NCBI RefSeq assembly: GCF_030685535.1
Contig: NZ_CP131599.1
Span: 1,116,001 to 1,180,000, forward strand
DNA from: Photobacterium leiognathi
GTDB lineage: Bacteria; Pseudomonadota; Gammaproteobacteria; Enterobacterales; Vibrionaceae
Direction: 5' to 3'
Length of the DNA: 64,000 nt
Shown here: positions 1 to 9,318 of the stretch, one piece after another
Position numbering within the stretch: the first letter of the stretch is position 1
Layout: every line of letters starts with the position of its first letter
Program-made: the position numbers and the translations under genes
The notes under the pieces: generated by a model
What the model saw: only the letters and a program-made list of their open reading frames with translations
The model's database searches: none
What the model was told of the DNA's origin: nothing

Positions 1-746
1 CCTAATTCCATCGTGACCGACTTTAAGGTTTTAGCACTATCAGCCATTACCGCTTTACCTGTGCCGATTTCACCCGTAAATGACACTTTAGCGATATCAG
101 GGTGTGCCGTTAGCATCTGTCCTACTCGGTAATCACCTTGTACAACGTTAAAAACGCCATCCGGTAGACCTGCTTCAGTAAAAATCTCAGCAAGCTTTAG
201 AGCTGATAACGGTGTTTCTTCCGATGGTTTGAAAATCATGGCATTACCCGCAGCAAGCGCAGGCGCTGATTTCCACATCGCAATTTGAATAGGATAATTC
301 CACGCACCAATACCAGCACAAATGCCCAATGGTTCTCGACGCGTGTAAAAAAACTGATTTTCACTTAAAGGTTGCTGCTCGCCTTGAAGCCCAGGTGCTA
401 ACCCAGCAAAGTATTCAATAACATCAGCACCGGTTTCTATATCAACTGCTATCGCTTCTTGTAACGGTTTACCAGTATCTTTTACTTCCAATGCTGCTAA
501 TTCGTCATTGCGCTCTCGCAGTAACTCCACAGCACGTAATAAAATACGGCTACGCTCAGTTGCCGTCATAGTCGACCATGTAGAAAAGCCTTTTTTAGCT
601 GCACTAATGGCTAACTCAAGATCCGCTTGAGAGGCTTGCCCAATAGTTGCTAGCGGTTGACCATTAGCTGGGTTATACGTTGTAAATTGAATATCAGACG
701 ATGCAGTAACATAGTTACCATCTATGTATAGTGATTTCATATCCAT
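1..746 (-). CDS. betB: Betaine aldehyde dehydrogenase, 5' part only (cut by window edge)
   Basis: Oxidises betaine aldehyde to the osmoprotectant glycine betaine with NAD(P)+, the second step of choline oxidation in the cytoplasm. About 248 N-terminal residues are visible, beginning [13 protein letters not shown]. They hold the aldehyde dehydrogenase Rossmann region, with [18 protein letters not shown] and [13 protein letters not shown]. The window ends at the MELG stretch that carries the catalytic Glu, so the catalytic Cys lies outside. The start at 746 has an alternative ATG two codons later. It sits 16 bp after betI on the same strand, which fits the usual betI-betB-betA operon. The gene is partial only because of the window edge; nothing visible is broken. 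Confidence 0.9.
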   Translation of the reverse strand, partial: MDMKSLYIDGNYVTASSDIQFTTYNPANGQPLATIGQASQADLELAISAAKKGFSTWSTMTATERSRILLRAVELLRERNDELAALEVKDTGKPLQEAIAVDIETGADVIEYFAGLAPGLQGEQQPLSENQFFYTRREPLGICAGIGAWNYPIQIAMWKSAPALAAGNAMIFKPSEETPLSALKLAEIFTEAGLPDGVFNVVQGDYRVGQMLTAHPDIAKVSFTGEIGTGKAVMADSAKTLKSVTMEL

Positions 747-762
747 TTGAAACTCTGAGAAA

Positions 763-1359
763 TTATAATTTTGAATAAAAAGCCAGTTGCTTTTCTAAAT
801 AATCATTAATGATCATGCGAGCATTATTCGCATCAATACCTTTAGGGTTTAATGTTCCGCGTAACCAGATACCATCAATTAATGAAGCTATACCATGGGC
901 AACCAGTTCAGCTTGAGAATGTGGTAGTAGCCCTTTTAATTCGATCTTTAAATGCGATAGCAAACGTTTTTCATTAACTCGCTGCAAACGTCCCAACTGT
1001 GCGTCATGCATAGCGTAAGACCAAAAAGCTAACCATGTTTTCGCTACTTTATTTTCAGCTTGGTAACCATCAAAATTACTCATGATAATGGCATTAATTC
1101 GAGCTTGATGATCATTGCGTGGGATTTGGCTTAATGAGGTTGTAACACTCATTGACAAACGACGTAAAATTTCACGCATAGTCTCTTCTAATAAACCATG
1201 CTTACCACCAAAATAGTGATTGATAATCCCCGTTGACACCCCTGCTTCTTTACTGATCAAAGAGATACTTGCTGCATGTAAGCCAACTCGTTCAATGACT
1301 GCCATCGTGGCATTTACAAGCTGTGGTTTACGAATATCAGGCATTCCAACCTTTGGCAT
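763..1359 (-). CDS. betI: TetR-family transcriptional repressor BetI
   Basis: Choline-responsive repressor of the betaine synthesis operon. The start chosen gives [18 protein letters not shown], matching the usual BetI N terminus. An in-frame ATG 21 codons upstream would add an uncharacteristic extension. A GGGGG purine run lies just before the chosen ATG. The N-terminal helix-turn-helix includes [24 protein letters not shown] at about residues 40-63, followed by a TetR C-terminal ligand domain. The length of 198 residues is normal for BetI. It is the first gene of the bet operon and betB follows after 16 bp. Autoregulation from the upstream region is known for the family and inferred here. 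Confidence 0.9.
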   Translation of the reverse strand: MPKVGMPDIRKPQLVNATMAVIERVGLHAASISLISKEAGVSTGIINHYFGGKHGLLEETMREILRRLSMSVTTSLSQIPRNDHQARINAIIMSNFDGYQAENKVAKTWLAFWSYAMHDAQLGRLQRVNEKRLLSHLKIELKGLLPHSQAELVAHGIASLIDGIWLRGTLNPKGIDANNARMIINDYLEKQLAFYSKL

Positions 1360-1726
1360 AATGCCCCCATTTATTTTTATTGAACGATCAATTAAGTATA
1401 AATGGTTACACATTTTTAACATTAAATCAAAATAAAACCAAAATCACAGTTTAAAAAACCATCAAAACAAAGAAAGCCACTAGGTAATCAACAGAATGGT
1501 AAATGTAACAATATATTCACAATGAGAGTGTGAATTAAAAAGTGATACATACAAGTCAAATAACCAATACACATTGGGAATAATTATTAAACATAGGGAA
1601 ATAACATGTATCGATAGAAATGAAAATATTAGTAAGGTGAGCTCGATAGCATAAACTCAATTTGATTTTTTAATTTAGTCATTTTGGTTTATAGTACTCA
1701 AGCTAATAACTAGAAGTTCATAGACA
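1360..1726. other. Intergenic region between divergent betI and cqsS
   Basis: This 367 bp AT-rich region must hold the promoters for the leftward bet operon and the rightward cqsS gene. I see no convincing ORF, terminator or strong palindrome. A BetI operator would be expected near the betI end but I cannot pinpoint one. Confidence 0.5.
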
Positions 1727-3772
1727 ATGAGTATAAAAAATAGAATTAATAATGTTTACCGATACTTTGAACCTAATTTATCAATTATTGGCTACCTAGG
1801 TGCAATTGGTTTTCCTTTGTACTATATTGTTTGGAACTATTTATTCCCCCAACAATATGAAAACTTATTGCTTAGAGTTATTTGTGGCTCCCTTTTTATT
1901 CCTTTTATTTTAAAAGATCACATGCCCAATTGGTTTTCACGTTTTAAAGACATCCATTTTGTCTTTACGTTAACCATTGCTTTGCCCTTTTTCTTTAGCT
2001 ATATGTTACTAATGAATGATTGGTCAATTATCTGGATCATGTCATTCATGACAGCCGTCTTTCTTTCTATTTTATTGATTTATGATGTCTACATCATTAC
2101 TGGTATGTCGATTATTGGTATTGCCACAGGTGTTACTGCTGCTTTATCTTTCAATCATGTCGAAATCCATAATTTTCACTGGGGCTATGTTGCTGTCATT
2201 TCCTTTGCTTATGTAACAGGCATTGCATCCCACTATCGAAATCACGTCCATTATGAGGACCAATTGCTTTTTGCTCGTAGTTTCAGTGCTGGCATCGCCC
2301 ATGAAATGCGTAACCCATTCAGTTCGCTTTATTCTTCGATGGAGTTAATGTTAGATATTCTGCGCCAACGTAGCGAGCAATGTGCACATAATAATGAAGA
2401 AAATATCAATGAATTAAAGTCTATTATTAGAAGTAACATGACGGTTATTAATAATAGTAATGAAACAATTAACCTATTATTAAGTTCAATTAACGAACAT
2501 GCTATTTCAAAAAACACATTTCAAGAATACTCAATCGTTAATGTTATTAAAAATGCCGTTGAAAGCTATGGCTATCAATCATCTGAAGACAGAAATCTAG
2601 TTACCGTTAAATATAATAAGGATATGACTTACTTTGGTAGTGATATTTTGTTTCGCTACGTTATTTTCAACTTAATGAAAAATGCACTTTATTATAAAGG
2701 TAAAAAGAATTTTAGTATCGAAATTAATATTGATATAAATAAATTACACAATGTTATTAAAGTAAAAGATACAGGTATTGGTATCGCTAAAAGCAACATA
2801 AGCTCTATTTTCGATGAGTTTTATACTCATGGTAAGAAAAACAGTTCAGGACTTGGTCTACCTTTTTGTCAAAAAGTTATCACTGCATTTGGTGGTTCTA
2901 TTTGCTGCCAGTCACAGCAAGGAGAGTGGACTGAATTCACTATCCTACTTCCAAAAATTGATTCAAAATCAACAAATAAGCTTAAATACGAACTGCTAGC
3001 GCAAAAGCGCCTTTTGTACATTGGTGATAACAATCAAGATGTGTTTGAACTACAAAAGAACTCATTTTCTTTTGGTTATCACTTCCTAACGGTAAGCCCA
3101 TTCCGCCTTGTTGATATTGATCAGCACTTAAACCAAGCTGACATGATTTTAGTCAACCTTGATAGTTATGGTGAGCATAATTATTACATGACAAAACTTC
3201 AGCATAAATTAGCTTTATCAACAACCAAAGTGCTTTACCTTTACCGTGAAGAGAAAGCTTTACACTTAATTTTAAATCCAAAGGTTAATTATAAGTTAGT
3301 AAATCTAGATAAACTTAAGCCGGGAGTAACAGAAGGGATCTGTAGATACTTTTTCACTCACTTTAATCAAGAAACAGTTCCCAGCCCAAATAGTTTAGAA
3401 ACTCAATCAATTTTATTGGTTGATGATAATACTTCACTTCGGATGTACACAGGTATTTTATTACAGCGTAGTGGTTACCATGTTATTCACGCAGAAAACG
3501 GACTAAAAGCACTACAACATTTAGATACACATAATGTTGACCTTATTATGATGGATTTAGAGATGCCATTAATGGGGGGATTGGAAACTGCGAAACAGAT
3601 ACGTGGTAATGACCAATACAAAAACCATCATCATACTCCGATCATCTGTTTCTCTGCTTCTCTTAATACAGAGCAACAGCAAGAGTTAAAAGCCGCTGGC
3701 ATGAATGGTTTTATCTTCAAACCAGCGACAAAAGATCAAATATTTGAAACCATAGATCGCTACCTTAATTAA
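1727..3772 (+). CDS. cqsS: CAI-1 autoinducer hybrid sensor kinase CqsS
   Basis: Membrane receptor for the alpha-hydroxyketone signal CAI-1. In vibrios it phosphorylates LuxU at low cell density and reverses to phosphatase when CAI-1 binds. The 681-residue length is close to the V. cholerae protein (about 686). Six or so membrane segments lie in residues 18-170. A histidine kinase core has AGIAHEMRNPF (His192) and an ATPase domain with KDTGIGIA and GLGLPF. A C-terminal receiver has ILLVDDN and MMDLEMP (Asp610). The residue aligned with the ligand-selectivity position just after the last membrane helix is Ser168 (GIASHYRNH), unlike the Cys or Phe I recall from V. cholerae and V. harveyi. It faces the cqsA gene convergently. 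The gene itself is intact. Confidence 0.93.
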   Translation: MSIKNRINNVYRYFEPNLSIIGYLGAIGFPLYYIVWNYLFPQQYENLLLRVICGSLFIPFILKDHMPNWFSRFKDIHFVFTLTIALPFFFSYMLLMNDWSIIWIMSFMTAVFLSILLIYDVYIITGMSIIGIATGVTAALSFNHVEIHNFHWGYVAVISFAYVTGIASHYRNHVHYEDQLLFARSFSAGIAHEMRNPFSSLYSSMELMLDILRQRSEQCAHNNEENINELKSIIRSNMTVINNSNETINLLLSSINEHAISKNTFQEYSIVNVIKNAVESYGYQSSEDRNLVTVKYNKDMTYFGSDILFRYVIFNLMKNALYYKGKKNFSIEINIDINKLHNVIKVKDTGIGIAKSNISSIFDEFYTHGKKNSSGLGLPFCQKVITAFGGSICCQSQQGEWTEFTILLPKIDSKSTNKLKYELLAQKRLLYIGDNNQDVFELQKNSFSFGYHFLTVSPFRLVDIDQHLNQADMILVNLDSYGEHNYYMTKLQHKLALSTTKVLYLYREEKALHLILNPKVNYKLVNLDKLKPGVTEGICRYFFTHFNQETVPSPNSLETQSILLVDDNTSLRMYTGILLQRSGYHVIHAENGLKALQHLDTHNVDLIMMDLEMPLMGGLETAKQIRGNDQYKNHHHTPIICFSASLNTEQQQELKAAGMNGFIFKPATKDQIFETIDRYLN

Positions 3773-3784
3773 TCATCAAAAAAA

Positions 3785-3833
3785 TACCCACTACCCTCAT
3801 AACGTTTACGTGAACGTAAGGTGGTAGTGGGTA
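3785..3833. terminator. Bidirectional terminator between cqsS and cqsA
   Basis: The arms TACCCACTACC and GGTAGTGGGTA pair perfectly over 11 bp. An A run lies to the left and an A run to the right (a T run for the minus strand precedes cqsS), so it can serve both convergent genes. Confidence 0.8.
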
Positions 3834-3844
3834 AAAAATCTAAA

Positions 3845-5015
3845 TTACTTTAGTGCTAAATCCTCTCGCATAGCTTTGCAAACAGATACGATGGTTTCAA
3901 TTTCCTCATTGGTTACATCGCTGTTTAATGAAATACGAATAACGTTCTTATTCTTTGGTGTCGCTGGGGAGCAGAACACAGAACCAAAAACATCACGTGA
4001 TTCTAGATAATCACGGATCACTTCGGTATTTTCATCATTACCACTTTCCAATGCGATAATTTGGGACTCACTTTGAATGCGATATCCAGCATTCCCTAAG
4101 CCTGCACGTAACTTTTCAGACTGAATAAATAAGTTTTTACGCTTATCATCAGCCCCTTTAATCACATCCAATGTGGCTTTTAAGATCTCTAATTCATGAT
4201 TGAGCAAAGCTGAACTAAAAATCGCAGGAAACGCAGTAAACGGGAATGACTGTGCAACTTCCTTACTACATAAAATCGCCCCTGCACGATAAGCAAAGGC
4301 TTTTGCTAAACTTGCCGTTAAGAAATCAACTTGATCTGTAAGCCCTAATTCAGCCACCAGCCCTGCACCATTTTTACCATGCGTACCTAATGAGTGAGAT
4401 TCATCTACCAACAAGGCACAACCGTAGCGATTCGCTATCTCCACTAATGTATGCAGCGGAGCAACCGTACCAATGGTGCTGTAAACCGAATCCACCATGA
4501 TCAATCCAGGTCCTTCACGTTTAATTTGTTTTTCTAAATGACGCATATTGTTATGCAAGAAAGTTTGAATATTCCCTTCAGCGCGTTTTGCCCCATCCCA
4601 TAACGACATGTGAGCAAAGAAGTCGATATAAATCGGCGTGCCTTTAGGAATAATGGTTTGGATCAGTCCGACATTTGCCGCCCAACCTGATTGTGAAAGG
4701 ACACATTTATCAAAACCAGTCAGTGCTGCCAATTGCTCTTCAAATGTATCGCCTGTTTCTGATTGGTGTTGAAAAACAGCAGACATGACCACTTCATGTT
4801 TATGTTCAGTGATGGCTTTTAAGTGTTGTTGACGAATATATTCGTTACCGATGATCGCCAAGTAATCATTACTTTGCAAGTTAATTGATGTTTCTGAAGG
4901 AGCTTTACCTAATACAAGATGTTTTTTATTTTTACGAGAGTAAATATCTGCCTCTAAATGAGCATCAACTTTTTTTTATAAAGCTAGGAAGTGATTTAAT
5001 TTTTACATTTTTCAT
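3845..5015 (-). pseudogene. cqsA: CAI-1 autoinducer synthase CqsA, frame broken at an A8 run
   Basis: PLP enzyme of the alpha-oxoamine synthase family that joins an aminobutyrate-derived unit (SAM in newer work) to an acyl-CoA to make the CAI-1 precursor. The main frame from 3845 to about 4969 holds the whole catalytic core, including VLSQSGWAANVGL, DESHSLGTHG and TASLAKAFAYRAG with the PLP lysine. In that frame there is no ATG near the true N terminus. A TTG at 4879 would begin inside the fold at LQSNDYLA. Upstream codons still encode HLVLGKAPSETSINLQSNDYLA, a CqsA-like N-terminal segment, back to an in-frame stop at 4976-4978. The missing N terminus, MKNVKIKSLPSFIKK from an ATG at 5015, lies in another frame. 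The two frames meet in eight consecutive T (A on the coding strand) at 4970-4977. Losing one base or gaining two restores about 389-390 residues, the family length. Whether this is decay, phase variation, slippage or sequence error is open. Confidence 0.85.
4970..4977 (-). repeat. A8 homopolymer in the 5' end of cqsA
   Basis: Eight T on the plus strand (eight A in the cqsA mRNA, followed by G) mark the exact junction between the two cqsA frames. Runs of this length are known sites for replication and transcription slippage, and for base-calling errors. Confidence 0.8.
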
Positions 5016-5222
5016 TGTTATTACTCTTTTTATTAAAAGGAGTAATAATTCTACCAATAAGATTTCTTAAATCCTAAATAAGTAAGTATTTAATTAATAT
5101 GCTTATGTCACAATTAACAAATTTAATGTTGAGTAATCAATCTAATTTAACAACGCATTTATTTCAATAAAACTTACTTATTAGTATAATATAATTTTCT
5201 TATTTAAAAGTTAGCCGATCAA

Positions 5223-5879
5223 ATGAAATTCAGCGCATTTATTTTTGATATGGATGGTTTATTACTTGATACTGAACGTGTTTGTATGGATGTTTTTAAA
5301 CAAACTTGTAAAAGTTTCAACCTTCCCTATTTAGAAACAGCTTACCTTAATATCATTGGACGTAATGAGTCAGGTGTTGAAGAAGTATTACGTGCTAGCT
5401 ATGGCGATACTATGGACTACCCTGTTTTTAGAAAACAATGGAAACAGACTTACCTTAACATTGTCGAAAATCAGGCAATTCCAGTCAAAAACGGTGTCAT
5501 AGAGCTACTGCAATGGCTACAACAGCAACATGTACCTATGGTTGTAGCGACATCAACGAATAAACAATTAGCATTAAAGAAACTTGAACTTGCTGGGCTT
5601 AGTTCGTTCTTCTCTGCTATCACTGCGGGTGATGAAGTCAGCAAAGGCAAACCTGATCCAGAAATTTACCTACTTGCGGCTAAACGACTGAATGTTAAAC
5701 CAGAGCAATGCCTTGCGTTTGAAGATTCTAATAATGGTATAACTGCAGCGATTGCTGCCAATATGCACGCTTTTCAAATCATTGATTTAGTAGAACCAAG
5801 TGATGAAGTAAAAGCCTTTGGTCATCATGTTTTCTCTTCAATGCATGAAGCACTAGCATTATTAAAGCAACAAGTTTGA
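5223..5879 (+). CDS. HAD-superfamily phosphatase, beta-phosphoglucomutase-like
   Basis: Probable cytoplasmic sugar-phosphate or related small-molecule phosphatase; the substrate cannot be read from the sequence. Motif I is FIFDMDGLLLDTE with nucleophile Asp9 and acid/base Asp11. Motif II is VVATSTNK, motif III includes the Lys of SKGKPDPEIY and motif IV is CLAFEDSNNGITAA. A helical cap lies between residues about 15 and 85, as in subfamily IA. The length of 218 residues is typical. It is monocistronic, divergent from cqsA and followed by a clear terminator. The ribosome-binding site is weak. No sign of damage or transfer. Confidence 0.85.
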   Translation: MKFSAFIFDMDGLLLDTERVCMDVFKQTCKSFNLPYLETAYLNIIGRNESGVEEVLRASYGDTMDYPVFRKQWKQTYLNIVENQAIPVKNGVIELLQWLQQQHVPMVVATSTNKQLALKKLELAGLSSFFSAITAGDEVSKGKPDPEIYLLAAKRLNVKPEQCLAFEDSNNGITAAIAANMHAFQIIDLVEPSDEVKAFGHHVFSSMHEALALLKQQV

Positions 5880-6213
5880 TAAACAATATTAAAGCGAAAT
5901 AACTCTAACTCTGGCGAACATGTCAGAATTAGATCCATAGAACAGGAATTCAACCAAACAGCTCAAGTTTTCCCCTTCTTGAGCTGTTTTCATTTATCTC
6001 ATTCCTAACAAAACTAACCATTATCTAGCGTAACTTAGTAATAAATATTGCTGATGTTTCATTTTTTATACTAAAAATAACAATGACATATTTATAACAC
6101 TTGTTTAGTTTTATTTATGCTTAATATGTATAGAATAGTGCAATTTTGCATTGTTCAATTACCTATAAACAAAGCAAATATCACTGAAACAATACATAAC
6201 ATAAGGGATACTG
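5880..6213. other. Intergenic region with terminator and lemA promoter region
   Basis: The first part carries the hairpin terminator at 5956-5989. The rest is AT-rich sequence before lemA in which I see no ORF. A promoter for lemA is expected but no site is clear enough to place. Confidence 0.5.
5956..5989 (+). terminator. Rho-independent terminator after the HAD phosphatase
   Basis: AAACAGCTCAAG pairs with CTTGAGCTGTTT across a 10-base loop, and the right arm ends in TTTT. Confidence 0.75.
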
Positions 6214-6813
6214 ATGTTTAAATTTCCAAAAATGCTGAAATGGGTATTTAGCCTTGCTCTACTTCTTCAATTAACAGTTTGTGGTATCAACACCATCCCG
6301 ACACTTGATGAGCAAGTAAACGCAGACTGGGCACAGGTAGAAAATAACTACCAACGTCGTGCAGATCTTATCCCTAACCTTGTTGCGACAGTAAAAGGTT
6401 ATGCAAGCCATGAAAAAGACACATTAACCGCTGTGACTGAAGCGCGTTCAAAAGTCTCTTCTATGCAAGTCACACCAGAGACATTAAATAACCCTGAAGC
6501 ATTTAAGAAGTTTGAAGCAGCCCAAGGCGAGCTAAGCAGTGCGCTGTCTCGTTTAATGGTGGTTTCAGAGCGCTACCCTGATCTAAAAGCAAACGAGCAA
6601 TTCGTAGCCCTACAAGCACAACTTGAAGGCACAGAAAACCGTATTGCTGTGGCACGTCGTGATTACATCAACAGCGTAAAAGCATTCAATACTGAAATCC
6701 GTACCTTCCCTGGTCGTATTTGGCACTGGATCATGTACAGCGATCTGAAAGCAAAACCAAACTTCTCAGCAACAACACCCAATGCTGATGTTGCACCTAA
6801 GGTAGCCTTCTAA
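6214..6813 (+). CDS. lemA: LemA family protein
   Basis: Member of the LemA family, membrane-anchored helical-bundle proteins of unclear role often encoded beside TPM-domain proteins. Residues 8-24 form a hydrophobic export segment ending LTVCGIN. Homologues have a lipoprotein-type SGCG here, whereas this one has Val before the Cys, which is a poor lipobox. The family signature NNYQRRADLIPNLVATVKGYASHEK (split here as NNYQRRADLIPNLV followed by VKGYASHE) is present at about residues 45-70. The 199-residue length is normal. Its stop overlaps the start of the next gene by one base, so the three genes from 6214 to 8198 form one operon. Function beyond family membership is unknown. Confidence 0.88.
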   Translation: MFKFPKMLKWVFSLALLLQLTVCGINTIPTLDEQVNADWAQVENNYQRRADLIPNLVATVKGYASHEKDTLTAVTEARSKVSSMQVTPETLNNPEAFKKFEAAQGELSSALSRLMVVSERYPDLKANEQFVALQAQLEGTENRIAVARRDYINSVKAFNTEIRTFPGRIWHWIMYSDLKAKPNFSATTPNADVAPKVAF

Positions 6814-7574
6814 TGATGAAAAAAGTCCTGTTATTTGCCGGACTCTTGTTATTCATAAGCCATGCTAGCTTTGCTCAACCCGTGTTTCCTAAACTCACGG
6901 GTCGAGTAGTTGATGAAGCGCATATACTCAATGCCACACAAAAGCAGCAGCTAGAACAGCTGCTTGCTGATGAAGAAAAAACCTCATCAAACCAAGTAGT
7001 GGTGGTTACCGTGCCTTCAACTAATGGCGTCCCTATTGCTGACTACGGTTATCAACTGGGGCGTAAATGGGGCATTGGCACCAAGCAACATGACAATGGC
7101 GTGTTATTGATTGTTGCTTATAACGACAAGAAAATCCGAATTGAAGTCGGTTACGGTTTAGAAGGTGCATTGCCTGACGCAACCGCAATCAGCATCATTA
7201 ACCATGAAATCAAACCTGAATTTAAAGCTGGTCGCTTTGCCCAAGGTATCGAAAAAGGCACATTAGCCATCATTGGTGCCATTAAAGGCGAATACAAACC
7301 CGTTATTCAAGAAGAGCAACCACCATACGATCTCTACTTGTTTATTCTGTTTGTAATTGTTATTCAAATCATTGCCTTTAGTCGACGTCGCAGTAACCGT
7401 TCACGCTATTACCGTCGTAATGGCGATGTCTTTAGTAGTGGTGGCTTCGGCTCATCAAATCACTTCCCACACTCTGGTGGTAACGGCGGTTTTGGTGGTG
7501 GAAGCAGCGGCGGCGGTGGCTTTAGTGGTGGCGGTGGCGGCTTCGGTGGCGGCGGCGCATCAGGAGGATGGTAA
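6813..7574 (+). CDS. TPM-domain membrane protein (YgcG family)
   Basis: Exported protein with a signal peptide (MMKKVLLFAGLLLFISHASFA), a periplasmic TPM domain at about residues 25-165 (including GRVVDEAHILN and VEVGYGLEGALPD), one membrane helix near 177-190, and a basic then Gly/Ser-rich tail full of GGGGFGGG blocks. TPM domains are found next to LemA in many bacteria and have been linked to membrane or photosystem maintenance elsewhere; the role here is unknown. The ATG at 6813 overlaps the lemA stop, and a second ATG follows immediately at 6816. The Gly-rich tail is typical of this family and not a sign of damage. Confidence 0.85.
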   Translation: MMKKVLLFAGLLLFISHASFAQPVFPKLTGRVVDEAHILNATQKQQLEQLLADEEKTSSNQVVVVTVPSTNGVPIADYGYQLGRKWGIGTKQHDNGVLLIVAYNDKKIRIEVGYGLEGALPDATAISIINHEIKPEFKAGRFAQGIEKGTLAIIGAIKGEYKPVIQEEQPPYDLYLFILFVIVIQIIAFSRRRSNRSRYYRRNGDVFSSGGFGSSNHFPHSGGNGGFGGGSSGGGGFSGGGGGFGGGGASGGW

Positions 7575-8198
7575 GTGAAGCTATTTACAAATGAACAACT
7601 AGAAACAATTAGCCAAACCATTGGTGATATTGAGAAAACAACCGATGCCGAGTTAATGACCGTTGTGGCTACCCAAGCTGACGATTATTACTTTGTACCA
7701 ACGTTATGGGCAGCGATCATTGCATTATTTATCCCTGCCCTACTCAACTTCACGCCTTTTTGGTTAGAGCTAAACGATATTCTAATGTGTCAATTAGCAG
7801 GCTTTATCGTCTTTACTCTGCTATTTAGAATACCAGCGATTAAATACCGCCTAGTGCCAAAATCCGTCAAACATCGCCGTGCGAGCTTAGTTGCGAGAGA
7901 GCAATTTCTTGCCAACGGCATTCACCGTACAAAGCAGCATTTAGGCGTGATGATCTTTGTTTGTGAAGCTGAGCATTATGTTGAAATAATCACTGATTAC
8001 GGCATTAGCGAACACATTAGCGATGAAGCATGGAGCTCGATTGTCTCCGACTTTACCCATAATGTGCGTGATGGCAAAACTTACGAAGGCTTTCTGCAAT
8101 GCTTAGAGCAATCGAGTAAGTTATTAGCGAATGCTTATCCACTAACAGAGGCTAAAAACGAATTACCTAACTGTTTAGTGGTCATTGGCGAAGCCTGA
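7575..8198 (+). CDS. TPM-domain protein, second copy (short YgcG-like)
   Basis: Third gene of the lemA operon. It starts with GTG at 7575, one base after the preceding stop. An excellent AGGAGG at 7562-7567 with seven bases of spacing decides this start. The protein lacks a signal peptide and begins with a TPM-like segment (ISQTIGDIEKTTDAELMTVV). Two membrane helices follow at about residues 40-60 and 68-88, then a second TPM-like part with HLGVMIFVCEAEHYVEII and DYGISEHISDEAW. The length of 207 residues fits the shorter TPM relatives found beside LemA. It probably works with the other two proteins at the membrane, but no activity can be stated. Confidence 0.8.
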   Translation: MKLFTNEQLETISQTIGDIEKTTDAELMTVVATQADDYYFVPTLWAAIIALFIPALLNFTPFWLELNDILMCQLAGFIVFTLLFRIPAIKYRLVPKSVKHRRASLVAREQFLANGIHRTKQHLGVMIFVCEAEHYVEIITDYGISEHISDEAWSSIVSDFTHNVRDGKTYEGFLQCLEQSSKLLANAYPLTEAKNELPNCLVVIGEA

Positions 8199-8223
8199 TT
8201 TACACTTGCTATATAACAATAAA

Positions 8224-8248
8224 GGCGCTCATTGAGCGCCTTTTTCTT
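8224..8248 (+). terminator. Terminator of the lemA operon
   Basis: GGCGCTC and GAGCGCC pair around the loop ATT and are followed by TTTTTCTTT. Confidence 0.88.
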
Positions 8249-8493
8249 TATTACCATTTTGATGTGTATATAAGCAGCTAGGCACTTCTCGGCAACAACG
8301 TATTAAATAGCTTAATCAGTGTTTCGCCCTAATATCACGCCCCGTCATTTGTTAAATAAACAATGTTTCATGTATCACCCATTAATGTTATTTTACAAAA
8401 GATTGGCAGTTGTTAACAAAATAACACTATATTTTTTGTTTAACGTACCCAGCTACGTTGTATACAGTAATTAAACATTTAAAAGGACATCCG

Positions 8494-9318
8494 ATGAGAA
8501 AATGTTCACTTTTCGTAACAATGCTCCTGGCTATTGGTACCCTCTCTTTTTCAAAAGCTATGGCTGAAACCGTAATAATGCATAAAAATATTCAAGGGGT
8601 TTCCAAGATCACTTTAAATTCCGCGGGGGATCTTTTCATTAAACAAGGGAATAAGGACTCTCTAAGAATAGAGATAGATAAGGCACTCGTACCTGAACTT
8701 GATGTATTTAAAACTCGGAACACGCTCAATTTAAACCTAAAACATAGTAATAACTATCAGCCTAACTCGGTGAAATACTACGTTGTTATGAAAGACATCA
8801 CTGAGATTAGTACAAAGAACTCAGGAAAAGTTGTTATTTCCTCTAACATCAAGGCAAAAGATCTTGATTTAAATGCCGAAAATAGCGGTAGTATTTCGGC
8901 TGAAAAAATTAATGTCCGTGATTCAACCAATATTGCACTCGTTAATAGCAGCAGTATTTCAGTTGGAAATTTAAATACAAATAACTTCCAGCTTAACCTG
9001 AAAAATAGTGGGTCAATTAATATCAGCAACCTTAATGCAAATAACCTTAATTCATCACTTGCAAATAGTGGTTCCATTAATATTTCAGAAGGTAAGGTAA
9101 ATTTGCAAACGATTAAACTTGAGAACTCAGGAACATATAAATCAGGCGTCCAAGCTAGTCATGCAGATATTCATATTTCAGGCTCTGGTAGTGTTTATGC
9201 CGATATAAAAGATCAGGCTTCAGTCAATATTTCAGGTAGTGGTGATCTCTATCTTACAGGAACACCCGCGCTTAAATCGGTATCTATAACGGGATCAGGG
9301 CAAATACACTCAATGTAA
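8494..9318 (+). CDS. Secreted GIN-domain (DUF2807) protein
   Basis: Probable periplasmic or secreted protein of the head-GIN domain family, whose members form right-handed beta-helices; the function is unknown. I take the ATG at 8494 because AAAAGGA lies a good distance upstream and it opens a clear signal peptide, MRKCSLFVTMLLAIGTLSF, with cleavage after AMA near residue 25. An in-frame ATG 12 codons earlier is less likely. The mature part shows repeating units of about 20 residues with ENSGSIS, NSGSINIS and SGSGS turns, as expected for beta-helix rungs. It stands alone, with a normal length of 274 residues. Confidence 0.8.
   Translation: MRKCSLFVTMLLAIGTLSFSKAMAETVIMHKNIQGVSKITLNSAGDLFIKQGNKDSLRIEIDKALVPELDVFKTRNTLNLNLKHSNNYQPNSVKYYVVMKDITEISTKNSGKVVISSNIKAKDLDLNAENSGSISAEKINVRDSTNIALVNSSSISVGNLNTNNFQLNLKNSGSINISNLNANNLNSSLANSGSINISEGKVNLQTIKLENSGTYKSGVQASHADIHISGSGSVYADIKDQASVNISGSGDLYLTGTPALKSVSITGSGQIHSM

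Noticed and set aside
4965..4985. Programmed -1 ribosomal frameshift of the dnaX kind at A AAA AAG in cqsA
   Set aside because: The shift needed to enter the CqsA frame is +1 (or -2). A -1 slip would enter a frame without CqsA sequence, so a dnaX-type signal does not explain it.
4885..5070. Rightward 61-codon frame opposite the 5' end of cqsA
   Set aside because: It lies antisense to the conserved CqsA N-terminal segment, has no ribosome site and reads as noncoding composition.
7420..7574. Gly-rich tail of the TPM protein as a tandem-repeat expansion
   Set aside because: Such GGGGFGG tails are the normal C terminus of this protein family.
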